Of a stretch of 64,000 nt of DNA, positions 31,736-42,598 are shown one piece after another. A program made the position numbers and the translations under genes. The stretch is from positions 19,647,276-19,711,275 of the forward strand of contig NC_049984.1 of the NCBI RefSeq assembly GCF_000003815.2, written 5' to 3'. Below the pieces are notes generated by a model. That model was given only the letters and a program-made list of their open reading frames with translations. It searched no databases and was not told the DNA's origin. Every line of letters begins with the position of its first letter. Positions within the stretch are counted from its first letter, which is position 1. The DNA is from Branchiostoma floridae (lineage: Eukaryota > Chordata > Leptocardii > Amphioxiformes > Branchiostomatidae).

Positions 31736-31989
31736 GACGTCACGTAAAACTTCCGAAGTTTACCGATTACGGTCTATATCTACCTTTAACTTCGTACAAG
31801 TTCGTACACACAAACTTCGTACATTTACCCCATTTCTGGACATACCTCGACAATGGAGTAGACTGGGGGAATACTGTATACAGACAGCTTTCTTTAAGCT
31901 GTACTGGTCAAGCTTTTGATACAATTTCATCTCAGTGCGTGCTTTTGGAAAAAAAAGGGATGATTTCCTTAGACTTTACCTGCAGTTCA

Positions 31990-32534
31990 GTTTGTCCTCC
32001 AAGTTAGTCATCATGTCCCTGGGACTCCGCCCCTGGAGCTAGCTTCTTTGACGGGTGATCGTCCCCCTTGTTAGTCCCCTTACTTCCAGCCGGATATTCA
32101 TAAATGTACACTCCCGGCGTTGCCAGACGTGCACTTCTACGTGCCTACTCAAAGTTCTGTCCCGTAGCCCAGCTACAAATTTATCGCGGAGGGCCCTATC
32201 TTGGAGCATCTTGGTCAGTTAGTATGCCTGGCCGCTTCTGTTCCGCTCTGTGCGCTAGGCCCTGCAGAGCGATGGCGTAGTTGCGATACGACTTATCCGG
32301 TTCCAGCTCTCGTCGTTAGAACTCTGATAGCAAAGTCGTCCAGGGAGCGGTGTCTCTACAAGCGTCCCTTAATACGCGGACTATAGTATCTATACTTGTC
32401 TTTTTCTGCGATGAGAGGCAGGCCACCTCACGTTTGGCGTCCCTCTGTAGGCGAAGCAAGACTAAGTGGGCCTGCTGCTCAGGCGGGGTACCCCACGAAT
32501 TGAATGAAACTTGGGCCTCCTCCCACCAATCCAA
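31990..32534 (-). pseudogene. Ty3/Gypsy-type gag fragment, frameshifted
   Basis: From 32534 the frame reads MDWWEEAQVSFNSWGTPPEQ, QAHLVLLRLQRDAKREVACL and IVRVLRDACRDTAPWTTLLS. One frame over, it continues SYRNYAIALQGLAHRAEQK, and then in a third frame ALRDKFVAGLRDRTLSRHV. The last piece matches ALRDQFVEGLRDKDIRLEL in the gag at 40.2-41.2 kb. At least two frameshifts make it a pseudogene. It is the second of three gag relatives on the same strand. Confidence 0.6.
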
Positions 32535-32559
32535 TCCAAAACGAGGTAGAGGGGTTCCT

Positions 32560-33540
32560 GCCCGATAAGTTTCATTGAAGTTTGGCTGTTGTGCAGGTGG
32601 AATGACTGGTATGATGGGGGTGGGTGGCTGTGGTAGACGGGGTGCGATGGGCCTGTACTTCCGAGGTTGCGTTTGGGTTGTGGTGACTGGTGGCTGCTGT
32701 GGATGACTGGTGGTGATTGTACAGGAGTAGTTGGCTTTCTTTACTGTACCAATAGGCTAGCAGCACACCCATGTTTTGCGGAATAGGTCGTTGATCCTTG
32801 CCGATGGCCTACACTTTGCTTGCAAGAAGATTTAGCCACCTTGCTTACAAGAGTAGATCTCTTGCATCCACCCACTGAGCTCATAGGCCTGAACAAAAAT
32901 TGCAAAAATGGACTTCAGAACGTCGTGCACATGATGCACTGTTGTATTTGGTGCTCCAGCTCTTCCATGCTCTTGTTGAGGTTGGATATATCTCGGTATT
33001 TCGGACACCTCACGCCTCCTGTCATCTGTTTCATTTTCCTCAGCTACTTTTTGATTTTACATTTCAGTTATTCTAACTCAGCGTCTCTGAGGGCTCATGA
33101 AGTTCTGTATGACTGGAAATGGGTGAATGTCACTGCGATCAGGAAAGTTCACGTCGTGTCTGTTGAGGCGTGGAAAGGTCTGAATCCTTGTTGCGGTGTT
33201 GAGGAAACCACTGCTGGGGTATAGCAGTGGACATGGCTGAATCTTTGGTGTGGTATTGAGGAAACTACTACTGGAGTGTGGCTGTGGCAAGGGCTGAATC
33301 TATTTATATCCTTTTACCAATATATACACTGAGTCATTGTAGGGGTGGTATTTCTATATTGTTGATTGGACATATGTCCAAGAAAGAACCCATGCATTCA
33401 ACATGGGCATCCTTGCATTGTACATATGGATTGTGAAATGTAACTACCACAAAGGAGATGGAGATGAAAGAGAGATGCTGGAGAGGAAAAAAGGTGGGGT
33501 AGACTAAGAATGGTTAGGCGGAGAGTGTCTGGGTGAAGCA
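32560..33540. other. Low-complexity region, no gene
   Basis: 32580-32770 is purine/GT-skewed (GGTGGCTGTGG, GGTGGTGATTG). At 33175-33305 a ~58-bp unit (GGCTGAATC...GGTATTGAGGAAAC) occurs about twice plus a partial. No recognisable exon. Confidence 0.45.
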
Positions 33541-33544
33541 GGGG

Positions 33545-33760
33545 AGTGACGGTTAGTTAGGACGGTTGAGATCGTCGTCAGACTCAGAGTCATAGCGGTA
33601 GCGGTTGTCTGTAGGATCAGGGAAGTGGCGGTCGTTGTCAGGGTAAGGACGGTTGCGGTTGTCATCAAAGTCATAGTGGTGGCGGTTTTCGTCAGAATCA
33701 TCGTGGTAGCGGTTGTCGTCAGGAAAGAGTAGGGGGTGGTCACGTTCGTGGTCATATTCG
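33545..33760. repeat. Imperfect GGCGGTTGTCGTCAG-type tandem repeat
   Basis: Short units around (G)TGGCGGTTGTCGTCAGGAT and GTAGCGGTTGTC recur every ~20-27 bp from 33560 to 33735. The minus frame translates as Asp/Arg/His/Asn-rich peptide (DDNRYHDDSDENRHHYDFDD), as expected from the repeat. A real acidic protein cannot be excluded but has no other support. Confidence 0.6.
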
Positions 33761-33993
33761 GCCGGCAGGTGAACGACGTTGTTGTCGGCGGGGTCAATGT
33801 CGAATGGAATTCGGTGGAATGGAACGTAGGGGATCAAGATGTCATCATAGAAGAACAGAGAAGATTGAGGCTGGTCGTCATCTGGGAGGGGGGGCGAGAC
33901 GTCGCCAGGGGAAGGCAAGACCTCGCGCATGGCGGCCGCAACGCGGTGCCAGGGGGACGGAGGGGAGGACATCAATGTTTAGTTATTGTGGCA

Positions 33994-34133
33994 GAACATC
34001 CAACTTACTCTGGGGTTGTTAGTCAGGTCTATTGTTACATCTGTCCAGCCTCTTGGAAACCCAGACTTCGGGGACTGTGCCTCTGGCTCAGTGGGGGCTG
34101 GTGCAGCTTAGTTAGATGGGTATGTTGGATGTT
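33994..34133. repeat. Conserved ~140-bp core, copy 4
   Basis: Begins GAACATCCAACTTACTCTGG and ends GGGTATGTTGGATGTT. Only about 20 bp of the long interspersed repeat precede it (ATGTTTAGTTATTGTGGCA), so here the core is almost alone. The 50-60 bp after it (GTTTTTTGAGGAGGAAAACC and TCGGCAGCTGA) resemble the sequence after copy 1 at 13990-14040. Confidence 0.85.
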
Positions 34134-34414
34134 AGTCATTATTGTGAGAAATGTTTTTTCTTCTTCATTAAGTTGGATGTTCCATTTATAGTTTTTTGAG
34201 GAGGAAAACCCTTCTCTCAGTTGTCGGCAGCTGACGTAAGGGAAGGCACCTGGCCTCCTTTTGTACTATTTTCCATGTCTCCTTTTTTGCTTTTTTTTTT
34301 CTATTTATGATTTTAATGACCCACGACACGTACTATGCCTCCAATGGAACGGAAAGAACAGACGCAGGTTACACATAATGGCCGGCATGGTCCCGGCCTT
34401 TGGTACATGGCATC

Positions 34415-34606
34415 TCACCCCCTGGCTGCTCTCAGCTCAAGCTGTAGATTTTCTGATGATCCTTGCAGCTCACGTACCTGCCTGTTAAGTCTAACTAATG
34501 CTGCGGTAAGATTGTAGTTCTCTGCTGACAGGATATTTATAGTATTCATGAGAATATACGGGTTGGGAAGCCTGGATATTTGGCCATGGTGGAGTATAAA
34601 TAACAC
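34415..34606 (-). CDS. Short coiled-coil ORF, possibly gag-related
   Basis: Reads INILSAENYNLTAALVRLNR, QVRELQGSSENLQLELRAAR and G-stop. A leucine-rich heptad pattern is clear. A similar coil (QVEELRRERHGLLEQNHYL) precedes the zinc knuckle in the gag at 40.2-41.2 kb, so this could be a gag remnant. No knuckle is seen downstream. Confidence 0.35.
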   Translation of the reverse strand: MLFILHHGQISRLPNPYILMNTINILSAENYNLTAALVRLNRQVRELQGSSENLQLELRAARG

Positions 34607-35111
34607 AACCTCACGCTGGCTCTGCCAGGCTCAGAATGAACGTTGGGCGTTTTGCTCGTTGATTCCAGTCAGCTGCCCGCTCTTACCATATGAGGAAATG
34701 AGAGATCAAACACAGGACACAGCCTACGTCAATCACACAAATGTCTCCTGGTCCAGAACGTCTGTATCGGCTAGCTTAATTTTAACCAAAATCACTAAAA
34801 CGCCTTACATTTGTGCCAGGAAAAGCGTCTAATCGAGAAAATGTTACAAATGTTAAATTTTTCACGTGTACAAAATGTTTCAAACGGTAGAATACGATGT
34901 AAGACCGCTGTTTCTTCCATCTAATCCATCCAGGTATACTTGCAACTTTCTATTTTTGTTTTCTATTAATCTGGGATTGTACCAGGTCAGTCTGTCATTT
35001 AGAACTTTCCACTACTTCTTCGCATGTTAAAAACCGTTTGCGGTGAGGAATCCGTAAAAATCCTTTTTACTGCCCTAATTCTGTCCTACCGGGTACCTGA
35101 AGAGCGGCCAG

Positions 35112-35453
35112 TTAACCGGTTGTGGTATTATTGTTGATCACTAGTTGGTGCATATGTTTAAGGATGCAGCTAGTGAATACTAGAGCTATCTCCAAACAGA
35201 CATCCTTGATAAACTTTTTGTCCTTTACTCCAAATAGCCCCGTTTCTGGGTCGAGGATTAACCAAATATATTCCTCTAGTGTGTCTATGTAGTTTATGAG
35301 TACCAGACAATTGCACGGCGCTGGCGGGAGACCAAACTTTGCCCAGTGTTGGCACAAATTGTCAATAAGGTCGGAAACACACGTTTCGTAGTTAGAGTAG
35401 TCCGCAAATGTTCTGGGTCTAATATGTGTAGATCTTTGAGACAAAACAATCAT
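35112..35453 (-). CDS. Hypothetical 113-codon ORF
   Basis: Reads RPRTFADYSNYETCVSDLID, NLCQHWAKFGLPPAPCNCLV, LINYIDTLEEYIWLILDPET and GLFGVKDKKFIKDVCLEIAL before stop. The composition is convincingly protein-like (aromatic and aliphatic spacing, several Cys). I do not recognise the family. No flanking splice sites were fixed and the neighbours are unrelated. Confidence 0.4.
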   Translation of the reverse strand: MIVLSQRSTHIRPRTFADYSNYETCVSDLIDNLCQHWAKFGLPPAPCNCLVLINYIDTLEEYIWLILDPETGLFGVKDKKFIKDVCLEIALVFTSCILKHMHQLVINNNTTTG

Positions 35454-35529
35454 GTGAAACCGGGGATTCCCGGAAGGTCCCCCTTCTGCTATCGATACTT
35501 AACTACTACTTACATTAAACACTCCCCTC

Positions 35530-36215
35530 CTAACAACTACCACATCTATAGCAAGATATGACAACTTTGGCTATTACTAAAGGCGACTGCCGTGCATCTC
35601 CATCAACCCCACAACAAATTCCCTTGCCTTGATGTTCTTTAGTGCTGCCGCAGTCCCGTGTCACACAGTCCAGTTGTAGCTTGCTTGGTGTTCCGTTGCT
35701 CTTCAGTGTTTTTGCAGTTCTGTTGCGGCCCCCCATGATGTTCTGTTGTTTTTCCTTGTTATCGCAGCCCGATCCTGCCGACTCACGCCAAGTTGTAAAC
35801 GATGATAACCGACGTAGCCGGTCACCGGTTGTCAAATGGCAAGGATGATGTTCAGTGCAAAGTCTTTATTCCAATCCAAGTTGTCTAAGATAGCGGCAGC
35901 ACTTCTCTCAAGCTAAGTGTCCGGTCGAAAGTCTCTGCTTCTCCTCACCTCTGCTCGGCTGTTTAAGAGTAGTTCTTGAGTCAGGCTTCCTGACTGAAGA
36001 ATTTTCCAAAGTCTCAACTTTTATTCTCTTAACTTTTAGGACCCTCCCCCTGTCCAAATCTGAATAACAAATGTGAATCCCCCGATTTCGGTCTTGGTAT
36101 AGGAGGTGGTGGAGGTTCACCTTGGGCTGACCGCCATTCATGTCTTCGTAACAAGTTACGGGCCAAGATGTGGGTATACACGATAAAGAAGACTCTTTCA
36201 AGTTCCCAAACCACC
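35530..36215. other. Possible LTR-like or repeat sequence, no gene
   Basis: The segment near 35845-35960 (GTTCAGTGCAAAGTCTTTAT, CTCAAGCTAAGTGTCCGGTC) has the look of an LTR or its flank, with a reversed AATAAA. I could not find a partner copy. Minus frames of ~100 codons here lack recognisable motifs. Confidence 0.25.
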
Positions 36216-38440
36216 TTGGGTAACTTAGAAAAAAATCACCGTTGTAGTAAGCCGTTACTTTATGGTTATCTTGACTGTGACTAAACGTATTTTAGTTAAC
36301 GAATCTTAGTTATATTTCTACCGCCCTTCTGTCTTGGACAAAAAAAAACACATACCATCTTCAGACTTCTAGGGTAACTAAGAAGAGAAACCATCGCTGT
36401 AGTAAGCCGGTACTTTGTGATGATCTTCATTGGATCACAAGAAATATGCACATAACACGTAACCCACGGATAACAAGATAAGAAACAAACAGGTACAGTT
36501 TACCGCTAGAAACACCCTACCGATGTGCGGGCTTCTATAAATCGTGACCCCGACAGTAAAGGCGCCTGTCTACGGATAACAAGAAAATAACCAAACAGGT
36601 ACAGTTTAACGCTAGAAACTCCCTACCTATTTCTGTTGAAACATGAAACAGTATCTATCCTTTATTAAGGTGGCACTTTGTGGCAAAGTCATGTCTCAAT
36701 ATACGTATTCCATCAGTAAATAGACTTGCTATAACATGTTTGAACACTGATAAGTTTAACGTACTTTTCTGACATAAATACAGTTTTGCTATCCACTATG
36801 AAGACTTACATAAAAATAATAGCAAAACAGATCAGTGTTCTTCACAAATTTCATGGCATTTGGTCCGCTTTAACGGAGTGGGCCCGTATAAATGGACATT
36901 TCAGTATTTCAAAATATCTTAGTGAATTACCAGTGTCAGTCTGCCGTGCAAGTCGTCTGCTAATTGCAGGTCCTCTAATACAACCGCAATACCTGTAAAA
37001 TGAGTAAAGATTTGCCTATGTAAAACGTATTCCATGTTGAATGCAGTAAATAATGGTATTATAATTTCACTACGTTCGTTTACACGTGATACATTTAAAC
37101 CTAATTGAATGAAAGTGTTAATGTTATGAAAATAAATGAAAGTTTGGTTCAACATACTTGCATCAGCTTCTTCACACTCTGTAAATGGAAACAACATAGA
37201 GAGCAGTTCAGTATATAGACAAAGACACAGGCACTTAACAGATTCGGCCAATGGTTGTTTAGAAAATATGCAAAGTATGTGGCAATCAGTTATTCTATGT
37301 AGTTGACACGTGAATACCCAATGCCAATGTGTACAAAGTAGCTGAGTTATGTTGGACAGATTATGTTCGGCTATCCTGAGTTAAGTGGCCCTTCCCATAG
37401 TTAAATCATGTATGTGATTGTCGTAAAAAGGGCTTTATAACAATTTAATATAAAAACCGGGACATACCTACTGCACAAGGGCTTTCTATAAAATGTTTTG
37501 CTAATGGCCCCGTTGACAATTAAGTGACATCTACGTCTACCGTAACTATGGCCCTACAACTGGTAAAATTCCCGATGAAATTGGCCTAACTGGCGCTGTC
37601 GACGTCCCTGGACCGTGGGCCCCATGCTGTAAAAATCCTGGCGAGTACACTGCGTACTGTTGAGATATACACGTCACTAATCTACCAGGCTCAAACGGTG
37701 TTGGAAAGAGTGTACAGTATAGTACACTTTACTTCTTTCAACCTTAGCTAATATCTTATTCATCGATGTACTCTACTCTATTATACTTTACTTAATTCTA
37801 CTCTGCTTCTGTTCCAATCTAGGACTCTGTGTCAACTTCAGGCCAATGACATCCCTGGTAACAGTGGAATATCCCGGGCTAAAAACATGTAGTCATCAAG
37901 TGTACAATAAAAATGCACTTCTAGATAGACTTTTTGGTGCATCTCTTTGTACTGAAGATTAAAGATACGGATCAGGCTGTGTGCACAAGAATGGTCAGGA
38001 GTTGTCCCAATGTTGTCCCGTTCTGTCCCCGTGTTGTGCCGTTCTGTCACCTTGACTGTTGGTGGACTGTTGTCGTCTAGTGGTTATTTCAATGTGTGTC
38101 CTTGACAAACAGGACCTGATATTCCTTCATCATTTCGAGCTGAAGTTTCGATCAGTCTGGAATGAACCGCTACCAGTTAGTGTCTTCCACTTGAGGACTT
38201 TATTGGGACCCAGTTTGGTTTAATCATTGCGGGCCCAGAAACTGTTAAGTCTAGTGTCCGCCATGGCCTTCTCCAGGTCCTCTGTGCGTCCCTGGTCTAT
38301 CGTGCAACCCAACAGCATACAAGAGAAGACATGACATGGGTGTTATTATAGTGGACCTTGATTCTAATTTGAGAGTATGAAAAAAAATATATTTAAACAT
38401 ACATCTCGGGTCGTTTTTGTAGCAACACTGCTATGGACAA
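36216..38440. other. No convincing gene
   Basis: An acceptor-like CTCATTTTACAG at 36998-37010 (minus) precedes a short frame GIAVVLEDLQLADDLHGRLT, which could be a small exon. At 36340-36625, AAACAGGTACAGTTTA(C/A)CGCTAGAAAC occurs twice 120 bp apart. Nothing else supportable is seen. Confidence 0.35.
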
Positions 38441-38446
38441 ACCTAT

Positions 38447-38886
38447 TTGGAACATGATAATAGCATACCGAGCATGCCCGCGGTGTCCGACCAGGAGAAG
38501 CGTTCTCCGTATCCCAGGAAGTCGATTTGTTCTCTATTGAAACAGAAACGCGGCCGTCCTCTCCTGCCATTTCTCTCCATGCCCGGTTTAGAACGCATTC
38601 GGTTGTCGAAGGCCTTTATTTCGCCGTCACCATGTGCAGCGTGCTGCTGGAAGTGGAGCGCAATTCAGCAAACCGCGCTGAAGGTCAGGCATTACATGTC
38701 CAGGTGGTCTTTCTCTTCTGGGCATGGTTCTTCTCTCTGCCTCAGTTCTCTAAATGTTTGAGGTGGCTCGTTGTAACTCCAGAAATCTGGTGCAAAGTTT
38801 CCAGGCTACATACTCCGTTCAGCGCTTCGTCTGCTTCCAGGACAATAGCCTCAACTCTCGTGATAGTGAGGAGGATCATACCCTAG
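38447..38886 (-). pseudogene. Integrase/transposase-type HTH remnant
   Basis: Pieces on minus: LLTITRVEAIVLEADEALNG and VCSLETLHQISGVTTSHLKH (about 38880-38760), then after stops and a frame change RRGRPRFCFNREQIDFLGYG and ERFSWSDTAGMLG. A 'GRPxF-x4-EQ-x2-FL-x2-G-FSW-x3-A-x-xLG' stretch resembles the HTH that precedes integrase-core domains in multi-copy fish and lancelet proteins. That is recollection. The catalytic core is not seen. Confidence 0.4.
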
Positions 38887-38941
38887 CTACGTGACCACCT
38901 TGCCAAAGTGTACGCCCTTCGGCTGTGACAAGTCTTTCCAT

Positions 38942-39277
38942 CTATTGAAAAAATTTTCGTCGCTGTCGTATGACCCGTCTCGCGATCGACTGGGCTGCAG
39001 TCGCCTTGGACGGCCGGATCGGCTGCCTGGGCGCCACGGTGTTGTTGGCTGCCAAGCTTAAGAAATGGAGACAGTCTTGCTTTTCTGCAGGAGGCAAATC
39101 GGCTTCACGTAGGACCGCGTTGGTGCCGCCGAAAATCTTAGAATCATTTTGCGTCTCGAGATTATCCACAGATAAACCGCTCTTCAAGGCTGTCTTTGTG
39201 TCGAGAATTAGAAACCCCGCATTGTCCAGCTTGGTGGAGTAACTGCCAGGCCAGCACGAGTTATAAATAAAGGACAC
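38942..39277 (-). CDS. Hypothetical 111-codon ORF
   Basis: Reads AGFLILDTKTALKSGLSVDN, LETQNDSKIFGGTNAVLREA, DLPPAEKQDCLHFLSLAANN and ends with an Arg-rich QSIARRVIRQRRKFF. It is well-formed and slightly basic. No known motif recognised. It lies just upstream (minus) of the HTH remnant and might belong to the same gene. Confidence 0.4.
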   Translation of the reverse strand: MSFIYNSCWPGSYSTKLDNAGFLILDTKTALKSGLSVDNLETQNDSKIFGGTNAVLREADLPPAEKQDCLHFLSLAANNTVAPRQPIRPSKATAAQSIARRVIRQRRKFFQ

Positions 39278-39299
39278 CTAATCTCATCGCACCTATTCG

Positions 39300-40239
39300 G
39301 GCCACGGCAGGGGTGTGTGGTCGGGCTGGCTCTAGGCACATCAAAGACTGCAAACAAGACTGCCAGTGATCCGTACAATACTCAAGACAATCCCATTCGA
39401 GTGTTGTGTTCCCTCGACATTGGATTGATAATTTCGTAGGTCCATAAACTCTGTATGGCCAGACGCGATGTGGGTTTACCTCACATTCGTCGCGGCAATG
39501 TGCACTTTCCCACTTCTCATCTTTGCTCGCATCTCTGGTACAGTTCTAGCGTCCGGTTCTTTCAATGTGACATACTCTTGGTCATCGTCTTAATCTTCAG
39601 AGTCAAGCTCTACAAGAATCTCTACTTTCTAAAAGTCTAGTATAAATGCTGGTTACCATAATGAATAATGGACAGCAAGGACAGCCTTTATAATCTTTAT
39701 GTATTATTTTATTCAAACCATACAAAAAGGAGGAGTATTAAAATTTACAGTATTGCTGAGACATCCTGACAAGATAGGCATTGCATACAGAAGAAAAAAA
39801 ATGATATACAGGTGTCACTACAGGTGAGTTTATGGCTTGGTATTGTCTATGGTGCTAAACCAAGTATTAGATAACAAGCTGATTCCTCACAATGTATTTA
39901 ACTTCTTCCTAGGCCTTTATGAAAGATAGTACAAACACATGATGTATATTAGGTTAAAGCTTACAGACCGTACTGTCTTCAAACAGTATCTTTCATCTTG
40001 GACCTTATTTTGTGCAAATTTTCCTTTAACATTAACTTATCTATACATTACATGTTTGTGTATGTGAAAGCTTCAAGTACTTGGGTAGCATTAGGGCTTC
40101 TACTTTGGAAAATGTCTGTGAATGCAAGTTGCAGGAAATGAAAATAGATATACTTGTAGGATGCTGAAGTTATCGCGTATCTTTCCTTCCCAACAATGAG
40201 AGTTTCTGTACTTACCTTATGAACTCAACTATCAAGTTG
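39300..40239. other. No gene seen
   Basis: AT-rich sequence without recognisable exon or repeat partner in the window. Confidence 0.5.
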
Positions 40240-41213
40240 TCAATGTAGTCGGCAAGCTGGTCTGGCTGAGCCTTCTACCTGTGGGCAGTTGCGGCTCATG
40301 TGCCCCTCCTCGTTACATGTATAGCAGATAGGCCTACCGTCCGCCGTGAAGCCGCGCCGGGTGTTCCGACCGGAGGAGCGGTACCCGTTATTGCTACCCG
40401 ATTGGCCTCGCGGATTCGGCCCACCTGACTGGCGGGGCCCGGCATGGGCGGGTTGGGGTTCGGCCCGACCTCTCAAACTCTCTATCTCGCCACACAACGT
40501 ACCCGCTACCCTGGATAAATAATGGTTCTGTTCTAATAGCCCATGTCTTTCCCGCCGGAGTTCTTCTACCTGTCGCATCAGGGAGACGGCGTCTGAGGAG
40601 GCGATCCCCAATGCTTGACTCGAGGCGGCGGTGCCTGACGCGCCTTGATCTAAAGCCTCAGCCGCGCAAGCACTGCGCACCTGTACACCTCGCACAAGGG
40701 TGTTCGCCTCCACCAGTGTGAGAGCTTCCTCTTTAACTTCAGCAAACGAGAGGTTCCCCTGTCGCCGGACTCGGCACAGGAGCTCTAATCTGATGTCCTT
40801 ATCTCTAAGCCCCTCAACAAACTGGTCTCGAAGCGCTTTGTCCGGGTCCGTGCAAATCTGTGCGTCCTGTCAGTGTCTGAAGCTGGACAGCATATGCTTC
40901 TCACCGTCTCGTCCGGCCCCTGACTCTGACTATAAAACCTGCCCATGATAATGTTGGCCGAAACGGTGTCTTTAAATGCCCTCTTCAGTGTGTCTAGGAT
41001 CTTCTGGGGGTTCCCCCGGTCCCGTGGCTCCAGAACGTTAACCATATCTGGGGTGTATGGAGGGTCCCTTACTCGGGGTCTTCTCCCGGACACGTCGGGG
41101 CGTCTTGGGGTCTCCCCCTCCACGCCTATCTGCGACCTCATCTCCTCCCTTATTCCTTCTAGCTCGGCCCTGGCGTCCCCAAGGCCGACCGCCATATTTC
41201 CGTGTATGTCCAT
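40240..41213 (-). pseudogene. Ty3/Gypsy-type gag with zinc knuckle, frame-broken
   Basis: The fullest of three related gag copies. The N-terminal frame starts MDIHGNMAVGLGDARAELEG and includes LKRAFKDTVSANIIMGRFYS and QSQGPDET. In another frame it continues ALRDQFVEGLRDKDIRLEL, SFAEVKEEALTLVEANTLV and a coiled coil (MRQVEELRRERHGLLEQ). The C-terminus is Gly/Arg/Ser-rich with the CCHC knuckle CYTCNEEGHMSRNC, then a stop. A frameshift near 40900 separates the halves. No protease or reverse transcriptase follows before the window turns to unrelated AT-rich sequence. Confidence 0.7.
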
Positions 41214-41678
41214 ACACCCACGTGAAGTTCTACTTTGCTTTCCGCCGTCTATCTCCTACTATAGTAGTCGCTTTGGTTGTGGTCCCCGGACTGGTGTTAA
41301 TCAGCAAGGGCAATGGTCTCAGTAGGAGTGGCAATGACCCAATACCGAACGGCAACGTGACTGGGGCGTCTCTGGCCTTCGCAAGATATATTTTAAACAG
41401 TACGTTCCCCTCTCGGCCAGCCTGTTTCCAGTCTCCTCAACCTCGAAAGGGTGAGCGAACTAGATCACGCGGAAGAAAGCACCCAGAAAATTTACTATCT
41501 GTCCTTGCACTAGGATGTAGTACCAGCGTCGTGCAGCAATAGCAAGGGCTAATAAAACGTCCCTCGCGTTACCCGGGGCGACTGCGATCAACAGTGCTCC
41601 GCTCGGGCCTACCGACATGAGCTATCCTTCAGTACTGGTTCAAAGATCCTATCTACCCCTGTCATCCAATCTATATCC

Positions 41679-41844
41679 TTAAAACCACAATTTCAATACT
41701 ACCACATATTGCCATTTCGCCTTGATGTCATATCGTGGGTCCTCGTGCGGTGTATTATTGGGTCCAAGGGGCACGATGTCCTCAATCTGAATTGCTACAT
41801 ACGACTGGTCAATTGCAAAGAAGACAACTGCGTGGGTATCCATG
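41679..41844 (-). CDS. Short exon, possible N-terminus of a BEN-type protein
   Basis: Reads MDTHAVVFFAIDQSYVAIQI, EDIVPLGPNNTPHEDPRYDI and KAKWQYVVVL. The pattern 'AVVFFA-x-D-x-SY-x-A-I-x-x-EDIV...KAKW' resembles the small N-terminal domain found ahead of BEN domains in lancelet and coral proteins, by recollection only. No BEN exon follows nearby on minus; the next similar context is elsewhere in the window. Confidence 0.35.
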
Positions 41845-42598
41845 TTTGAAAATGTCGGAGACAAGTTGAGCCGATATCGCTAAGGATAAGGCAATAAATG
41901 TCTGTCTGGTTGCATAACTTAATACCAAAGTTTCTGGCCCCTTGCCTCTATCCAACAACGTCCTACAAGTAATACATTACTATTATGACCTACTAATGAT
42001 GTTCCTATGGGGTCTTCCCTGTGTCAATTGACCACATCATTGGGCAAAATCCGGGTTTTGTATTTCATCTTTTCTATCCGATTGTTATTAGTTATTACTA
42101 GTATTACATTTTTATGTTCCATTACATTTGTCACCATGTTGTCCTTAAATATCGCAGGATCTAATTCTACTGGTGAATACTTCAGATGCCACATTCAAAG
42201 AGAGTAGGATAATAGAAGCAGAAAAGTTTACCTTTGTGCATTCTCCCTGTGCATTGGTGTGCTGTTTGGGAGTCAGCTGTTCATCAGTGGGGGATCCTTT
42301 TCACTCTGCTGTTTCAGTGACCTCTTTGGGTTGTCCACCTTGTTTTTCACCTCGGTCTAGATAGGGAGTTGACACAAAGACATTTATTTTTATTACTATT
42401 GTCAGGAAATCTCTAATAGACTATTTGCTTGTTTGGTACTGCTGTCCATTGGTTTGCAGTGTCGTTGTACGAGGAACCAGTAGAGACCCATCTCGCCTAG
42501 ATGGAAGAGATGGAGGTCTTCATTGCCAGAATACTGTTGAGGAGATGACCAAACTAGCTTGTCAGTTGCTTTTTCTGTCACTTGAAGCCTGCTAGCAT
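41845..42598. other. No gene seen
   Basis: Plus-strand frames of 60 codons at 42007-42364 read as hydrophobic or Cys/Ser-rich peptides without motifs. I regard them as chance. Confidence 0.45.

Larger units (their letters stand above)
29798..31842. mobile_element. Foldback-like transposable element
   Basis: Ends are inverted repeats: TGTCCAGAAATGGG then AATGTACGAAGTTTG on the left, and the reverse complement at 31815-31842 on the right. Inside are two tandem arrays in opposite orientation (29932-30175 and 30484-31735) whose units share the plan TAAGTTCGTACA, a ~15-bp spacer, then a GTACGAT repeat and AGTTAA. The middle (30176-30483) is AT-rich and non-coding. No target-site duplication is evident. 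The architecture is that of Foldback (FB) or sea-urchin TU elements. No transposase is encoded, so it would be non-autonomous. Confidence 0.7.

Noticed and set aside
33553-33975. 140-codon Asp/His/Asn-rich frame
   Set aside because: Produced by the short GGCGGTTGTCGTCAG-type repeat; no independent coding support.
41057-41542. 161-codon plus-strand frame opposite the gag
   Set aside because: It is the antisense shadow of the gag at 40240-41213, rich in Pro, Arg and Ser as expected from the reverse complement of that reading frame.
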